Shown here: piece after piece, positions 1 to 8,861 of the stretch
Position numbering within the stretch: the stretch's first letter is position 1
Layout: each line of letters begins with the position of its first letter
Made by a program: the position numbers and the translations under genes
The notes under the pieces: generated by a model
The model's database searches: none
What the model was told of the DNA's origin: nothing
Seen by the model: the letters and a program-made list of their open reading frames with translations, nothing else
DNA from: Longimicrobiales bacterium
GTDB taxonomy: Bacteria; Gemmatimonadota; Gemmatimonadetes; Longimicrobiales; Gaopeijiaceae
Length of the DNA: 64,000 nucleotides
Direction: 5' to 3'
Assembly: GCA_028278645.1 (NCBI GenBank)
Contig: JANQDZ010000096.1
Span: 24,110 to 88,109, forward strand

Positions 1-880
1 CGACTTCGGCCATTGACTGCTCTCGCTTGGTGTAAGCGATGAGGGCCGCCTCCTGGGCCGGACTGGACGGGTTGGAAGTGGTGTGGCTCTGGAACGCCGA
101 CATCTTCTTCGCCAGATCGGGAGAAGAATAGGTGAATCCGATCCGCCATCCGGTCATGGCGAAGGCTTTGGACACACCGTCGACCAGCACATAGTCGCCC
201 AGGGACTCCGCTGGAAGGTTCAGCACACCTGCCGACGGGCCATCCCCGAGGAAGTTGATGTACCGGTAGATCTCGTCCGCAATCAACCATACGCCCCGAT
301 CGCGGGCCCACTCTGCCACAGCCTTCAACTCGTCGAAGGAGTAGACGCCGCCGCTGGGGTTGGACGGAGAGCAGAGAATCAGTCCCTTGGTTCGCTCGGT
401 ATATGCGGCATCCAGGTCTTCCGGTGTAAGCAGGAAGTCCTTTTCCTCGGACCCCGCCACGAACACCGGTTCGGCCCGGCTCAGGCTGACGATCTGGGGA
501 TAGGATACCCAGTAGGGGGATCCGATGAGGACCTCGTCCCCCGGCCCGAAGAGGGTGAAACAGGCATTAAACAGCGAGTGCTTGGCGCCGTTGCTCACCA
601 CGACCCCGTTCCAGTCCGTATCGATCCCGAACTGGGCCTGGAGATCCTCGGCTATGGCCTGTCGCAGTTGGATCGTGCCCGGGGCAGGGGTATACCGGGT
701 TTTCCCCTCCCGAATCCCGGCGACGCCGGCATCCGAGATCCACTCCGGCGTATCAAAATCCGGCTCTCCGGCGCCGAGGTTGATGATATCCCGACCCTCA
801 GCTTTGAGCTGCTTGGCCAGGGAACTGACAGCGATGGTTGCCGATGGCTGAAGGCGTTGGACATTCTGTGAGAAATCCAA
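1..880 (-). CDS. Pyridoxal-phosphate aminotransferase, aspartate aminotransferase type (C-terminus cut by window edge)
   Basis: Class I/II aminotransferase of fold type I, which would transfer an amino group between an amino acid and a 2-oxo acid in the cytosol. The visible 293 residues include an N-terminal GAGEPDFDTP segment, a SNGAKHSLF stretch, the DEIYR motif and the PLP-binding lysine in VSKAFAMTGWR (Lys near residue 238, codon at 167-169), all typical of bacterial AspC/AatA enzymes. I chose a TTG start at 880 because GAGGAG sits a few bases upstream and the family N-terminus begins there; no ATG fits. The C-terminal domain lies beyond position 1. The family is secure; the substrate (aspartate, or an arginine/lysine pathway amino acid) cannot be fixed from sequence. 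Confidence 0.9.
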   Translation of the reverse strand, partial: MDFSQNVQRLQPSATIAVSSLAKQLKAEGRDIINLGAGEPDFDTPEWISDAGVAGIREGKTRYTPAPGTIQLRQAIAEDLQAQFGIDTDWNGVVVSNGAKHSLFNACFTLFGPGDEVLIGSPYWVSYPQIVSLSRAEPVFVAGSEEKDFLLTPEDLDAAYTERTKGLILCSPSNPSGGVYSFDELKAVAEWARDRGVWLIADEIYRYINFLGDGPSAGVLNLPAESLGDYVLVDGVSKAFAMTGWRIGFTYSSPDLAKKMSAFQSHTTSNPSSPAQEAALIAYTKREQSMAEV

Positions 881-1203
881 GAGACGCTCCTCTTCTCGTT
901 CGATGGTTTCCCCCCTCTGCGGCGGAAGACCGAGAGGGGTGGTCGCCCCCGGTTATTCTCTAACCCCGTTTCCGCTGCAGGCCCGAAAAAAGGGGCTAGA
1001 ATCGAAAGCAAACAACCTGCCAGCTCCACGTCAACATTCTGTCTCCAGCCCATGTTGCTCACCCCGGCGAGGGAGACCACATTCGTTCATGATCGACCCC
1101 CGGTCCAAGATGCGCCCCTTCGGGCTTATCTTGTGGGGGGCCGAGTCATCCGAGGCCTGGATGTCCCGGTGAACCGACAACATTCCTGAACCGGTAAGGA
1201 ACC
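881..1203. other. Intergenic region between divergent genes
   Basis: This 323-base stretch separates the aminotransferase (minus) from the 100-residue gene starting at 1204 (plus), so it should hold both promoters. I see no convincing -35/-10 pair, riboswitch or hairpin terminator. Open frames here have no family character. Confidence 0.5.
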
Positions 1204-1506
1204 ATGGCTGGCTATCAGAGAAAGACGGCGCTGACTCCCAAGGAGGTCTTGGAGAAGGCTGATCAGGTCATTCCGGAGATCGTGGGACTCACTCGTTCCA
1301 AGGCGACTTCTCACGAAGCGAGTTATTCCGGAGAGGAGGGCACAGTGACCCTCTCGGCCCACCGACACGGGCCATACACAGACGTGGTGGCGTCCACCGA
1401 CAGGCTCCGGACCTCCCGTCTCGACTACGAGATCCAGAAGTTTCTCAACCTTCTTCCTTATGAGCCGGGAGACCCAGGAGATCCCAGCTCTCAGGAAACC
1501 AGCTAG
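1204..1506 (+). CDS. Conserved-looking small protein of unknown function
   Basis: A 100-residue soluble protein, charged and without signal peptide or membrane segment. AAGGA lies just upstream of the ATG. It has no motif I recognise. The N-terminal half is a predicted helix (KEVLEKADQVIPEIVGL) followed by a short beta-like stretch (TVTLSAHRHGPYTDVVAS) and another helix. It is followed 16 bases later by the pseudo-helicase, so the two are probably co-transcribed. Function unassigned. Confidence 0.6.
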   Translation: MAGYQRKTALTPKEVLEKADQVIPEIVGLTRSKATSHEASYSGEEGTVTLSAHRHGPYTDVVASTDRLRTSRLDYEIQKFLNLLPYEPGDPGDPSSQETS

Positions 1507-1522
1507 GGGGGCCGCCGCCTTT

Positions 1523-3145
1523 ATGGAGTCCTTCGAAGACTTGGGGGTGACCCCAGACCTGGTCGACGCCCTGACGGCGGAGGGGATCGAGACACCCACC
1601 GAGTTCCAGGCCTCGGCTATCCCGGTCCTCCTACGGGGTAACCCCCTCCTGGCCCAGGCCGGGCCGGGAGCCGGCACTTTGATCGCCTACGGAATCCCCC
1701 TTCTACAGCGGGTGGATCCGGAAGCGAAATCCCCGCGCGCGCTGGTCCTCGCCGCCTCAGCCGATGGAGCGTCCCGGCTGGCAAGCTCCCTTTCCCGTCT
1801 TGCCCAGGTCACCGGGCACCGGGTGGGCGCTCTCGATTCAGGTTGGGCTCTTCCCGAAGTATCCAGTGTCCTTTTTTCCACACCGGAAATCCTCCTGGGA
1901 GCGGTGAAAGAATCCAGCATCTCGCTGGAAGAGGTCCAGGCAGTGGTGGTGGATGGGTTCACCGCCATCGAGGCCAGGGGACGCGGGGCGCTGGAAACGA
2001 TCTTCGAAGCTCTGCCCAAGGACACCCACCGGGTTCTCCTAGGCCAACCTCTGACGGATGAAGCGGAAGCGTTCGGTAAGGCCCACTTCAGCAAAGCTGT
2101 TCACATTCCGCCAAAAGCTGCCCAGGCGGGCGAGGAGGCCACCCCACCAAAAAGGGGTGAGGTCTTCTACCGGATCGTCAGCGAAGGAAAGGAACCGGAG
2201 CTCCTCCAGGCGGTGGGAATCGCCTTCGGGGAAGGCGTCCGGCACGCCCTCCTGTTTTTTAGGACAGAAGACCAGGCGGCTGACGTGGGGGATGTGTTGA
2301 ACCTCCACGGCTATCAGGTGGGCCAGGTGGGGGATGGGGACGCTCCGGTTTGGCTGGCGGCTGACGAGCTCCAGGGAAGGAAGGCTCTGGAAGAGTGGCC
2401 TGATCCCGCGGAAGTTGTGACCGTCAGCGTGGACGTTCCGTCGGAACCCGACGCCCTGGACCGCCGACACGGGGGGCCGGAGTCCTCGGTGATCCTGGTA
2501 CGGTCTAGAGAACTTCCACATTTGAGGGATGTGGCGCGCCGCACGGGGTACCGCTTGGTCCCGGGCAAGGAGCCGATCCCCACCAGGGTTTCAGGGGAAC
2601 TTGAGCGCCTGCGAAGCCTCGTGGACCGTGCCATCAGGGAAGAAGAGATCGCGCCATTTTACCTCGCCCTCGAACCTCTATTCCAGACTCACTCCCCGGC
2701 TGAAGTCGCTGCCGCAGCCATGGCGCTCCTGAATCGGTCTCAGGGCAGCGGAAAGACTCCGGCCACCGGGCCCGAACGAGGAGCCACCGAAGAGTCCAGC
2801 AGTGGCCCGCCGCCCAAGACCTGGGTGCGGTTGTTCATGGCTGTCGGTGAAAAGGACGGAGTGGGCCCGGGTGACCTGTTGGGGGCCATCGCGGGTGAGG
2901 CAGGTGTGGAAGGTTCCCAGGTGGGCAAGATCGAGATCCGGGAGACCTTCTCCCTGGTGGAGGTGAACCCGGCCCAGGCGGACAAGATCATTCGAAGTCT
3001 GAATGGCACGTCCATCAGGGGTCGAGCGGTCCGGGTGGACCATGACCGGGGTGGGCCCCGGGGCCGGGGGGGATCGGGGTCGCGAGGAGGGCCCGCGGGC
3101 CGCCCCAGGAGAAAGCTGAAAGGGGACAGGCCGTCAGATTCCTGA
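1523..3145 (+). CDS. DEAD-box helicase-like protein without catalytic motifs, with DbpA-type RNA-binding C-terminus
   Basis: 540 residues laid out as a DEAD-box RNA helicase: a Q-motif region (TPTEFQASAIPVLLRG), a RecA-like domain 1, a RecA-like domain 2, and a C-terminal DbpA/RRM-like domain (TWVRLFMAVGEKDGVGPGDL to LNGTSIRGRAVRVD), ending in an RGG-rich tail. The Walker A position reads AQAGPGAGT, with no lysine; the DEAD position reads VVDGFT; motif III (SAT) reads LLGQPL. ATP hydrolysis is therefore unlikely, while RNA binding is plausible. I prefer the ATG at 1523, where the family alignment starts; an in-frame ATG at 1460 would overlap the upstream gene and lacks a ribosome site. It may act as a ribosome-assembly or RNA-chaperone factor (inference). 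Confidence 0.8.
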   Translation: MESFEDLGVTPDLVDALTAEGIETPTEFQASAIPVLLRGNPLLAQAGPGAGTLIAYGIPLLQRVDPEAKSPRALVLAASADGASRLASSLSRLAQVTGHRVGALDSGWALPEVSSVLFSTPEILLGAVKESSISLEEVQAVVVDGFTAIEARGRGALETIFEALPKDTHRVLLGQPLTDEAEAFGKAHFSKAVHIPPKAAQAGEEATPPKRGEVFYRIVSEGKEPELLQAVGIAFGEGVRHALLFFRTEDQAADVGDVLNLHGYQVGQVGDGDAPVWLAADELQGRKALEEWPDPAEVVTVSVDVPSEPDALDRRHGGPESSVILVRSRELPHLRDVARRTGYRLVPGKEPIPTRVSGELERLRSLVDRAIREEEIAPFYLALEPLFQTHSPAEVAAAAMALLNRSQGSGKTPATGPERGATEESSSGPPPKTWVRLFMAVGEKDGVGPGDLLGAIAGEAGVEGSQVGKIEIRETFSLVEVNPAQADKIIRSLNGTSIRGRAVRVDHDRGGPRGRGGSGSRGGPAGRPRRKLKGDRPSDS

Positions 3146-3190
3146 TTCTGACAGGCCTGCCTTCATCTGGCCTTGTAAACCAGGAGGACC

Positions 3191-4219
3191 ATGCGCCGAT
3201 ACAAGCTCCGGTTCTTAGGGGTGGCCCTCTTCTTCACATGCCTCCTCGTGATAGGCTCGATCGGGTATACCATGGTCCAGGACTGGTCCTGGGGAGATTC
3301 CCTCTACATGACGGTCATCACCGTCACCGCTGTCGGGTACAATGAGATCCACCCCCTTAACCCAGCGGGCCGGTTGTTCACGGGCTTCATCCTTTTCGGC
3401 GGCATCACGGGAATGGGTCTATGGTTCGCGTTCCTGACCTCCTTCATCGTCGAGTTGGACCTGGCCAAAGCCTTCCGCAGGCGCAAAATCCAAAAAAAGG
3501 TCAAAAAGATGAAAAACCACGTCATCCTTTGCGGGGCCGGCCGTACCGGGAGTCAGGTCATTGAAGAGCTGCTCATGGCCGGCGAAGAGTTCGTGGTGAT
3601 CGAGCGGGACCGTGGAATCAATCAACATCTGGAGGAAACCCTCCCCGACCTGAACGTCATCGAGGGGGACGCCACGGTCGAACACTTCCTGGAAGAGGCC
3701 GGCTTGGATCAGGCAAGGGGGCTCATTGCCTGCCTGAGCAAAGACACCGACAACCTCTTTGTTTGTCTCTCCGCCCGGACCCAACGAAACGATTTGGAGA
3801 TCGTGGCACGGGCCTACGAAGAAGAGACCGTTCCCAAACTCTACCGCGCAGGCGCCGACCATGTGGTGAGCCCCAACGCCAGCGGCGCCATCCGCATGGC
3901 CTCCTATATGCTCCGGCCAGTAGTCGTGTCTTTCTTGGATGTGGCCACGAGGTCGCCGGATCTTACCCTGCGGATGGAGCAGGAGACGGTGTCCAGCACC
4001 TCCCCCCTGGTCGGGAAGAAGCTGGCCGACATCAAGCTGCCTCAGTACACCGGTTTGATCGTAATAGGAATCCGAAAAAAGAACCCCCCCGAAGCCGAGG
4101 AGGATTTCACATACGTCTTCAACCCCCAGGCGGATACCCGCCTGGACGTTGGAGACATCATGATCGTTTTGGGGAAACCGGAGCAGATCGACAAGCTGAG
4201 GAAGTTCGTAAACCCCTAG
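3191..4219 (+). CDS. Two-TM potassium channel with TrkA-N/TrkA-C (RCK) domains
   Basis: 342 residues. Residues 8-28 and about 75-93 form two membrane helices flanking a pore loop with selectivity-filter sequence TAVGYNE (the usual form is TVGYGD). A cytosolic Rossmann TrkA-N/RCK domain follows from about residue 110 (HVILCGAGRTGSQV, then the acidic end of strand 2 at VVIERD), and a TrkA-C domain occupies the last 80 residues. The protein would be a ligand-gated K+ channel of the inner membrane, gated by nucleotide or ion binding to the RCK ring. AGGAGG precedes the ATG. The family call is firm; the gating ligand is unknown. Confidence 0.9.
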   Translation: MRRYKLRFLGVALFFTCLLVIGSIGYTMVQDWSWGDSLYMTVITVTAVGYNEIHPLNPAGRLFTGFILFGGITGMGLWFAFLTSFIVELDLAKAFRRRKIQKKVKKMKNHVILCGAGRTGSQVIEELLMAGEEFVVIERDRGINQHLEETLPDLNVIEGDATVEHFLEEAGLDQARGLIACLSKDTDNLFVCLSARTQRNDLEIVARAYEEETVPKLYRAGADHVVSPNASGAIRMASYMLRPVVVSFLDVATRSPDLTLRMEQETVSSTSPLVGKKLADIKLPQYTGLIVIGIRKKNPPEAEEDFTYVFNPQADTRLDVGDIMIVLGKPEQIDKLRKFVNP

Positions 4220-4243
4220 CTCGCCCCTCTTACGCAGCGCCCT

Positions 4244-4423
4244 TTACGCCTCCATCTCTTCCGTCTTCTTCCCGTTTAACCACTTAAGCAGGAGGTAGAC
4301 GGCCCCGATCACCAAGCCAACCTTCAGCGCCATCGCAAGAAGCCCGACAAACATCGCGGCCATCACTTTCCAAAGGACGATGACGGCTGCTCCGGCAAAG
4401 AGCACTTTCCCTGCGGCTTGCAT
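4244..4423 (-). CDS. Small hydrophobic membrane protein (59 residues)
   Basis: This short frame begins MQAAGKVLFAGAAVIVLWKV and has an excellent ribosome site (GGAGGAG, five bases before the ATG). Two hydrophobic stretches (about residues 7-32 and 34-47) are followed by a basic KWLNGKK and an acidic tail ending EEMEA. It converges on the K+ channel gene, with 24 bases between the stops. It could be a channel- or envelope-associated small protein; no family is recognised. The ribosome site and membrane-protein composition are the reasons for calling it. Confidence 0.6.
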   Translation of the reverse strand: MQAAGKVLFAGAAVIVLWKVMAAMFVGLLAMALKVGLVIGAVYLLLKWLNGKKTEEMEA

Positions 4424-4780
4424 CTTCTCCTCCGATGTGAGGGCCCTCCATTGGATCCGATCCTCTCTACGGAGCAGGATCAGCTACAGTTTCAGGCCAA
4501 ACCTCCCATGACGCCATGGTTTTGCCCCACTCCACCCCCGTGGCACGACTCGTGGAGAAAGACAGAACAGGGGAGTTGGAACGGAAGTCCAGAGAGACGC
4601 AGAGACGCTGCTTCGAGTTGGGCTTTCACAGGATCGGGCTCTCTGAGTCCACTGAACTCCATGGCGCGCCTGACCAGTTTCTGCCACTTCTGACCACACC
4701 AAGCCGCTAAAGCGCCCCTTCCCCGTCCGCCGGCCATATGCGTGGCCGGGCACACGGTCTCTTATCATGAAGGAGGTGTT
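4424..4780. other. Intergenic region without a supported gene
   Basis: 357 bases between the small membrane gene (minus) and the Cys-rich secreted gene (plus). Several open frames cross it, but none has a ribosome site or protein-like composition. No hairpin terminator or tRNA-like fold is visible. It should contain divergent promoters. Confidence 0.4.
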
Positions 4781-5104
4781 ATGCGGAACCGCTCACTATC
4801 TCGCCCGATTCTATGGGGGTTCGTCATCCTGCTGGGACTCGGCCTGTTTCTCCCTGCCCAGGAATTACCGGCGCAGGACGCCGTGGGTTGCCACGCAGTG
4901 GACATGAAAGGCTTCCCCCGGGATTGCACCTTCCTGGAGGAGCATGGGGCCTGCCTCTGGAATGCCCTGGATTCCTACGCTTCCTGCCGGGACAGCGGCG
5001 ACGGATTTCTGGATAGGGTTTCCTGTGAGGTGGGAGTCCAGGTGGACCTCCTTGCGTGCAACCTCGGAATGCCGGTCAGACTGATCAAATCTCTACTCAC
5101 TTGA
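4781..5104 (+). CDS. Small secreted Cys-containing protein of unknown function
   Basis: 107 residues. A strong AAGGAGG site lies before the ATG at 4781. A basic N-terminus and hydrophobic core (WGFVILLGLGLFLPA) make a signal peptide, with cleavage likely after LPAQ. The mature part has six cysteines (GCHAV, DCTF, GACLW, SCRDS, SCEVG, ACNLG), an even number that suggests three disulfides in the periplasm or outside. There is no CXXCH, so it is not a cytochrome. Family not recognised. Confidence 0.65.
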   Translation: MRNRSLSRPILWGFVILLGLGLFLPAQELPAQDAVGCHAVDMKGFPRDCTFLEEHGACLWNALDSYASCRDSGDGFLDRVSCEVGVQVDLLACNLGMPVRLIKSLLT

Positions 5105-5250
5105 CCGAATCCCATTCGGGTTGAGACGGGAAGGGGGTGGGGCAAGGCCCGCCCCCTTCTCCCCTCCGGGGCATTACGGCGTCCAATCCCCCGGCCGTCT
5201 CGTTCCCGACAAACCATGGAGAGGCCCCTCGGGAACAGGACCTTCAGCCA

Positions 5251-6399
5251 ATGAAGACCAAGACCAAGAAGTGCCTGAAGTGGAAGGCGGTACCCCTGGG
5301 TTGCCTTCTTCTGATCAGCCTCCCGCTGGCATCGACGTTGGGCTCGATCTGGCTCACTCGTCCCAAGGTCGACCTCCCCTCCGACCGACGCCTTTCTTGG
5401 GCTCAGGACCTGGCCTCCCACGCGGCGCCTCCGGCCGATCCGAGAGAGGTGACCATCTCACCCATGACGGCCAGTTTCGTCCTTCCCGAGGTGCTGTCGG
5501 TGGAAGACGCAACCGAATGGGGAGATGGCTGGATCCTCCTGGATCGTATTTCGGGACAGATCCATTTCCTCCACCCTGACTCAGGGATCACAAAAACCTT
5601 GGGAGGGGAGGGAGAGGGGCCCGGGGAGCTGCAAAACCCTGTAGCCCTGGCGGTCATGGACTCGACCCTCTGGGTGGTCAACCAACGAGGCCTAGCTCTG
5701 GACCGTTTCCACGTCGGACGGGGATTCGGGGCTCGACTCAGGATCCGGGGGGGAGGATGTCAGGCGGGGCTGACCAAGGACCTTTCGGTCCTGCCCGGGG
5801 GAGAGATGTTCGTTCTCCGGGTCTGCCCATCCCCGCTCGTGGGGCCAGGGACGGCCTTTTGGGAAAGGGTTCCCCCCGACGGGGTCCTGGAACCTCACCT
5901 GGTTCTCCCTTTGGGCACCCCTGGGTCCAGGAAGCTGCACATCCTCCGACAACCGGCGGTGGCGGCCCGCGGAAACCGGACTTTCCTCGGCACCTGGGAC
6001 ACACCATGCCTGGCCGAGCTTCGACCGGACGGGTCGGTTGCGGGGCACCGGTGTTTGCCCGAATACGACCGACCGCACACAGAGGAAGAGGACCGAGTGA
6101 GCCTGTCCGATCGATTTCGGACCATCACCAGGTTGGGGTTCCTCCCGGTGGAGATACCGGAACACCTCCCTTGGTATGACCGAGTTTTTGCCACTTCCCG
6201 GGGCCCGGTTGTCAGGAGAGTCCGTGGAGAGGAAGAACGGGACCTGGTCCTCCTGCCACAGGACGGGCGGGGCACGGCCACCAGAAGGCGGTTCCCCGAA
6301 AACACCTACGTCGGAGAGCGGACCATCCTGGCAGTCAGGGATCTGGTGGTCGGAACTCAGATCCAGGTCTACCCCAATCCCTGGCAAGAACAGGACTGA
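5251..6399 (+). CDS. Membrane-anchored beta-propeller-like protein (6-bladed propeller type)
   Basis: 382 residues. A basic N-terminus (MKTKTKKCLKWK) and a hydrophobic segment (residues 14-31) make a signal anchor. The rest is beta-rich, with propeller-like repeats (WILLDRISGQIHFL, GGEGEGPGELQNPVALAV, LWVVNQRGLALDRF) resembling the 6-bladed propeller proteins common in Gemmatimonadota/Bacteroidota envelopes. The in-frame ATG at 5251 places the signal segment at the N-terminus. It converges on the sigma-54 activator gene with only 9 bases between. Ligand unknown. Confidence 0.65.
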   Translation: MKTKTKKCLKWKAVPLGCLLLISLPLASTLGSIWLTRPKVDLPSDRRLSWAQDLASHAAPPADPREVTISPMTASFVLPEVLSVEDATEWGDGWILLDRISGQIHFLHPDSGITKTLGGEGEGPGELQNPVALAVMDSTLWVVNQRGLALDRFHVGRGFGARLRIRGGGCQAGLTKDLSVLPGGEMFVLRVCPSPLVGPGTAFWERVPPDGVLEPHLVLPLGTPGSRKLHILRQPAVAARGNRTFLGTWDTPCLAELRPDGSVAGHRCLPEYDRPHTEEEDRVSLSDRFRTITRLGFLPVEIPEHLPWYDRVFATSRGPVVRRVRGEEERDLVLLPQDGRGTATRRRFPENTYVGERTILAVRDLVVGTQIQVYPNPWQEQD

Positions 6400-6408
6400 G
6401 CTACGCGC

Positions 6409-7536
6409 CTATTGGAGCCTGTACCTTTGGAGGCGGAGCCTGAGGGTGTTCCTGGCCATGCCCAGCTCCCGGGCAGCCTGGGTCTTATTCCCCCTGGCCC
6501 GAGCCAAAGCATTCAGGATCATCTCCCGCTCCTCCGATTCCGTCCCAAGGAACGCATAGCGGGCTTTTTTTTTGCCCTGGGCTTTCGGACCCGGAGGTTT
6601 CGGGCCGCTATCCTCAGCTCCCGGCAGATCCTCCGCCCCGGCTTCCCCCCTGCCCGTCATGGCTTCCGTCGCCAAAAGGGTTTCCACGGAGAGCGTGTCG
6701 GCCTCTGAGAAAACCAGGGCAGCCTCCAGGAGATGAGACATCTCCCGGATGTTTCCCGGCCACGACCTCTCCTCCAGGTAGCGAATGACCTCGGGGGAGA
6801 GTGAGCCGATGGACCGATCGTGCCGCTTTTCCAGGGCTCGAAGGAACCGCCGGGCAAGAAGAGGGATGTCCTCCCGCCGTTCCCTCAGCGGAGGCATAAA
6901 ACAAACGAGGACCGCCAGGCGGTGATACAGCTCGCGCCGAAACCTCCCGGCATTCATTTCACCGACCAGGTCACGGGAGGTCGCCGAAAGAACCCTGACG
7001 TTCACCCGAACGGACCCTTCTCCACCAAGGCGCCGGACCTCACCCTCCTCAAGGGCGGTAAGGAGCTTTGCCTGTTGGCCGATGGAGAGCTCGCCTACCT
7101 CATCGAGGAAGAGGGACCCCATCTGGGCCTGCTCCAAGTATCCTTTTCGAGCATCCCGGGCCCCGGTGAACGCCCCCTTCTGATGCCCAAAAAACTCACT
7201 TTCGAAGAGGGAATCCGGGATTCCAGCGCAGTTGATGGCCAGGAACGGAGAAGGCCTACGGCCACTCTGTTGATGGATCACTTTCCCGAGAAGGCTTTTC
7301 CCGGTTCCCGTCTCACCGAGAATGAGGACAGGAGCGCTCACCTTCGCCGCCCGGAGTGCAAATGACCGAACTCTCTTCATGGCTTGGCTCTGCCCGAGGA
7401 GAGCCCCAATGGTTTGCCCCACCGCACCCTCGTACCCGAGAATTAGAAAAGGATGGAAGAGCTCCACCGCGGAGAGCAGCGAGCCCTTTCTGAACCCTAA
7501 TTGTGGTGGAGAAAGACGGGCGGTCCCATGGACCAA
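6409..7536 (-). CDS. Sigma-54-dependent transcriptional activator without receiver domain
   Basis: 375 residues: a short N-terminal region of about 50 residues, an AAA+ sigma-54 interaction domain, and a Fis-type helix-turn-helix (NKTQAARELGMARNTLRLRL). Visible motifs are Walker A GETGTGKS, the sigma-54-contacting GAFTGA loop, Walker B LFLDEVGEL and the arginine-rich RRELYHRLAVL segment. There is no receiver, GAF or PAS domain, so control is probably through another protein or by expression. The ATG at 7536 lacks a clear ribosome site, so the true start may lie some 20-40 residues inside. It is divergent from the zinc-ribbon gene at 7570. Confidence 0.88.
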   Translation of the reverse strand: MVHGTARLSPPQLGFRKGSLLSAVELFHPFLILGYEGAVGQTIGALLGQSQAMKRVRSFALRAAKVSAPVLILGETGTGKSLLGKVIHQQSGRRPSPFLAINCAGIPDSLFESEFFGHQKGAFTGARDARKGYLEQAQMGSLFLDEVGELSIGQQAKLLTALEEGEVRRLGGEGSVRVNVRVLSATSRDLVGEMNAGRFRRELYHRLAVLVCFMPPLRERREDIPLLARRFLRALEKRHDRSIGSLSPEVIRYLEERSWPGNIREMSHLLEAALVFSEADTLSVETLLATEAMTGRGEAGAEDLPGAEDSGPKPPGPKAQGKKKARYAFLGTESEEREMILNALARARGNKTQAARELGMARNTLRLRLQRYRLQ

Positions 7537-7569
7537 GAGGCGCGACCGCTGAGGATTGAGGAGGAAGAG

Positions 7570-7767
7570 ATGGGAGGAGCACTGACCCCGGCCGAAGAGA
7601 AGGCAATCAAAGAAGCGCTAACGGGAGGCGTAGCTTCCTGTCCGAGGTGTGGGGCACGTCTCAGAACAACCCCCATCTCGCCACGACCCGACACTGCCTA
7701 TGTCCGCAAGCGGGCCCTCCTGGAGTGTGACGGGTGTGGGTTGAGGGCCGCCCTGGATACCGGATGA
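7570..7767 (+). CDS. Small zinc-ribbon protein
   Basis: 65 residues with two CXXC pairs (CPRCG and CDGCG) about 30 residues apart, the spacing of a zinc ribbon. The ATG at 7570 follows GAGGAGGAAGAG, a strong ribosome site; an upstream in-frame ATG at 7528 would overlap the divergent regulator. There is no signal peptide, so it is cytosolic. Function unknown. Confidence 0.6.
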   Translation: MGGALTPAEEKAIKEALTGGVASCPRCGARLRTTPISPRPDTAYVRKRALLECDGCGLRAALDTG

Positions 7768-7861
7768 CCGTCTGGGCAGGCCCTTTCCCTCACCAACGGT
7801 TGCGGCCGGCATCACTTGGCCCGACGTTCCATCGCCCCGACACCAGAACCCAGAGGAGCCA

Positions 7862-8845
7862 ATGACGGCCCTTTTGTTCGATAAAACCACTTCATCAACT
7901 CACCGAAAACCAACGCTCCTCGGGCTCTTTGCCCTGCTCCTCGTGTGGCCTCTCCCGGTGGAGGCTCAATCTCGGACGTGGGGCCCCATTCTCCTTGAGA
8001 TCCCTTCCAGCACACGGGCGTTGGGGTTGGGAAATTCCTTCTCCCTCACTTCCGGTCTGTCTGAAGCGGTGTTTTATCAACCCGGTGCCTTGAATCGAGT
8101 CCAGGGGTATTCCGCCTCGATCCAGAGGTTCGGTACCCCCTCCACACATGTTGTTGCTTCCGCCGGCGGGAGCTGGGGTTCTGGAGGAGTGGCCCTGGGC
8201 GTCCAGCATCTGAGTTTTGGGGTTGATGTAAACGACCTTCTCGTCGACGACGGTCTCCTTCACCTGCCTGCAGACATCGGGTCTCTGAGGACCAATGGGA
8301 ACATAGCCGTGTCGGAATTGGCGGTCTCCCTGGGATACGGCCGATCCGTGAAGGGGATCCAAGCCGGGGTAGTCGGCAAGCTCATCGAGCAACGGTTCGG
8401 CCGTCAAAAAGATGCGACTGGAGCCGTCGATATCGGCCTGGCTGCCTCCCCGGGACCCGTGGTCGTGGGTTTGGCCGTCCAGAACCTGGGGGAGAGCTTG
8501 ACGATCGGTACCGACGACGTGCCCCTTCCCGTTCGGTATTCACTGGGAGCCTCCACCCAAACCGCCCAAGTCGGTCCCCTGGACCTCTCGGCTTCCGGGG
8601 CCCTGGTCTATCGGGAAGAGGAGAGTGACCTGATCCCGTCCATGGGGCTGGAAGTGGCCTATTGGCCGGTGACCGGCCGGACCTTCATTGGCCGAGTTGG
8701 GGTCAGGCACCTAACCGACGGTCAGTCGGCCTCTGCTTTCACCTTTGGAGCAGGTTTCAGGGGGGACAACATCCTCCTGGACTACGCCTACGAGGGCTTC
8801 AAAACAGGTAGCCCGACGCACCGCATCGGGATCGGGTGGCGTTAG
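7862..8845 (+). CDS. PorV/PorQ family outer-membrane beta-barrel protein
   Basis: 327 residues. After an N-terminal signal segment ending near VEAQS, the mature protein begins with the family signature (IPSSTRALGLGNSFSLTSGL, then EAVFYQPGAL) seen in PorV/PorQ-like proteins, which are outer-membrane barrels tied to type IX secretion or its relatives. The rest alternates beta-strands with glycine-rich turns and ends in GIGWR. There are no type IX neighbours here. Family likely; role in secretion unproven. Confidence 0.75.
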   Translation: MTALLFDKTTSSTHRKPTLLGLFALLLVWPLPVEAQSRTWGPILLEIPSSTRALGLGNSFSLTSGLSEAVFYQPGALNRVQGYSASIQRFGTPSTHVVASAGGSWGSGGVALGVQHLSFGVDVNDLLVDDGLLHLPADIGSLRTNGNIAVSELAVSLGYGRSVKGIQAGVVGKLIEQRFGRQKDATGAVDIGLAASPGPVVVGLAVQNLGESLTIGTDDVPLPVRYSLGASTQTAQVGPLDLSASGALVYREEESDLIPSMGLEVAYWPVTGRTFIGRVGVRHLTDGQSASAFTFGAGFRGDNILLDYAYEGFKTGSPTHRIGIGWR

Positions 8846-8861
8846 CAGGAAACCTGCGGGG

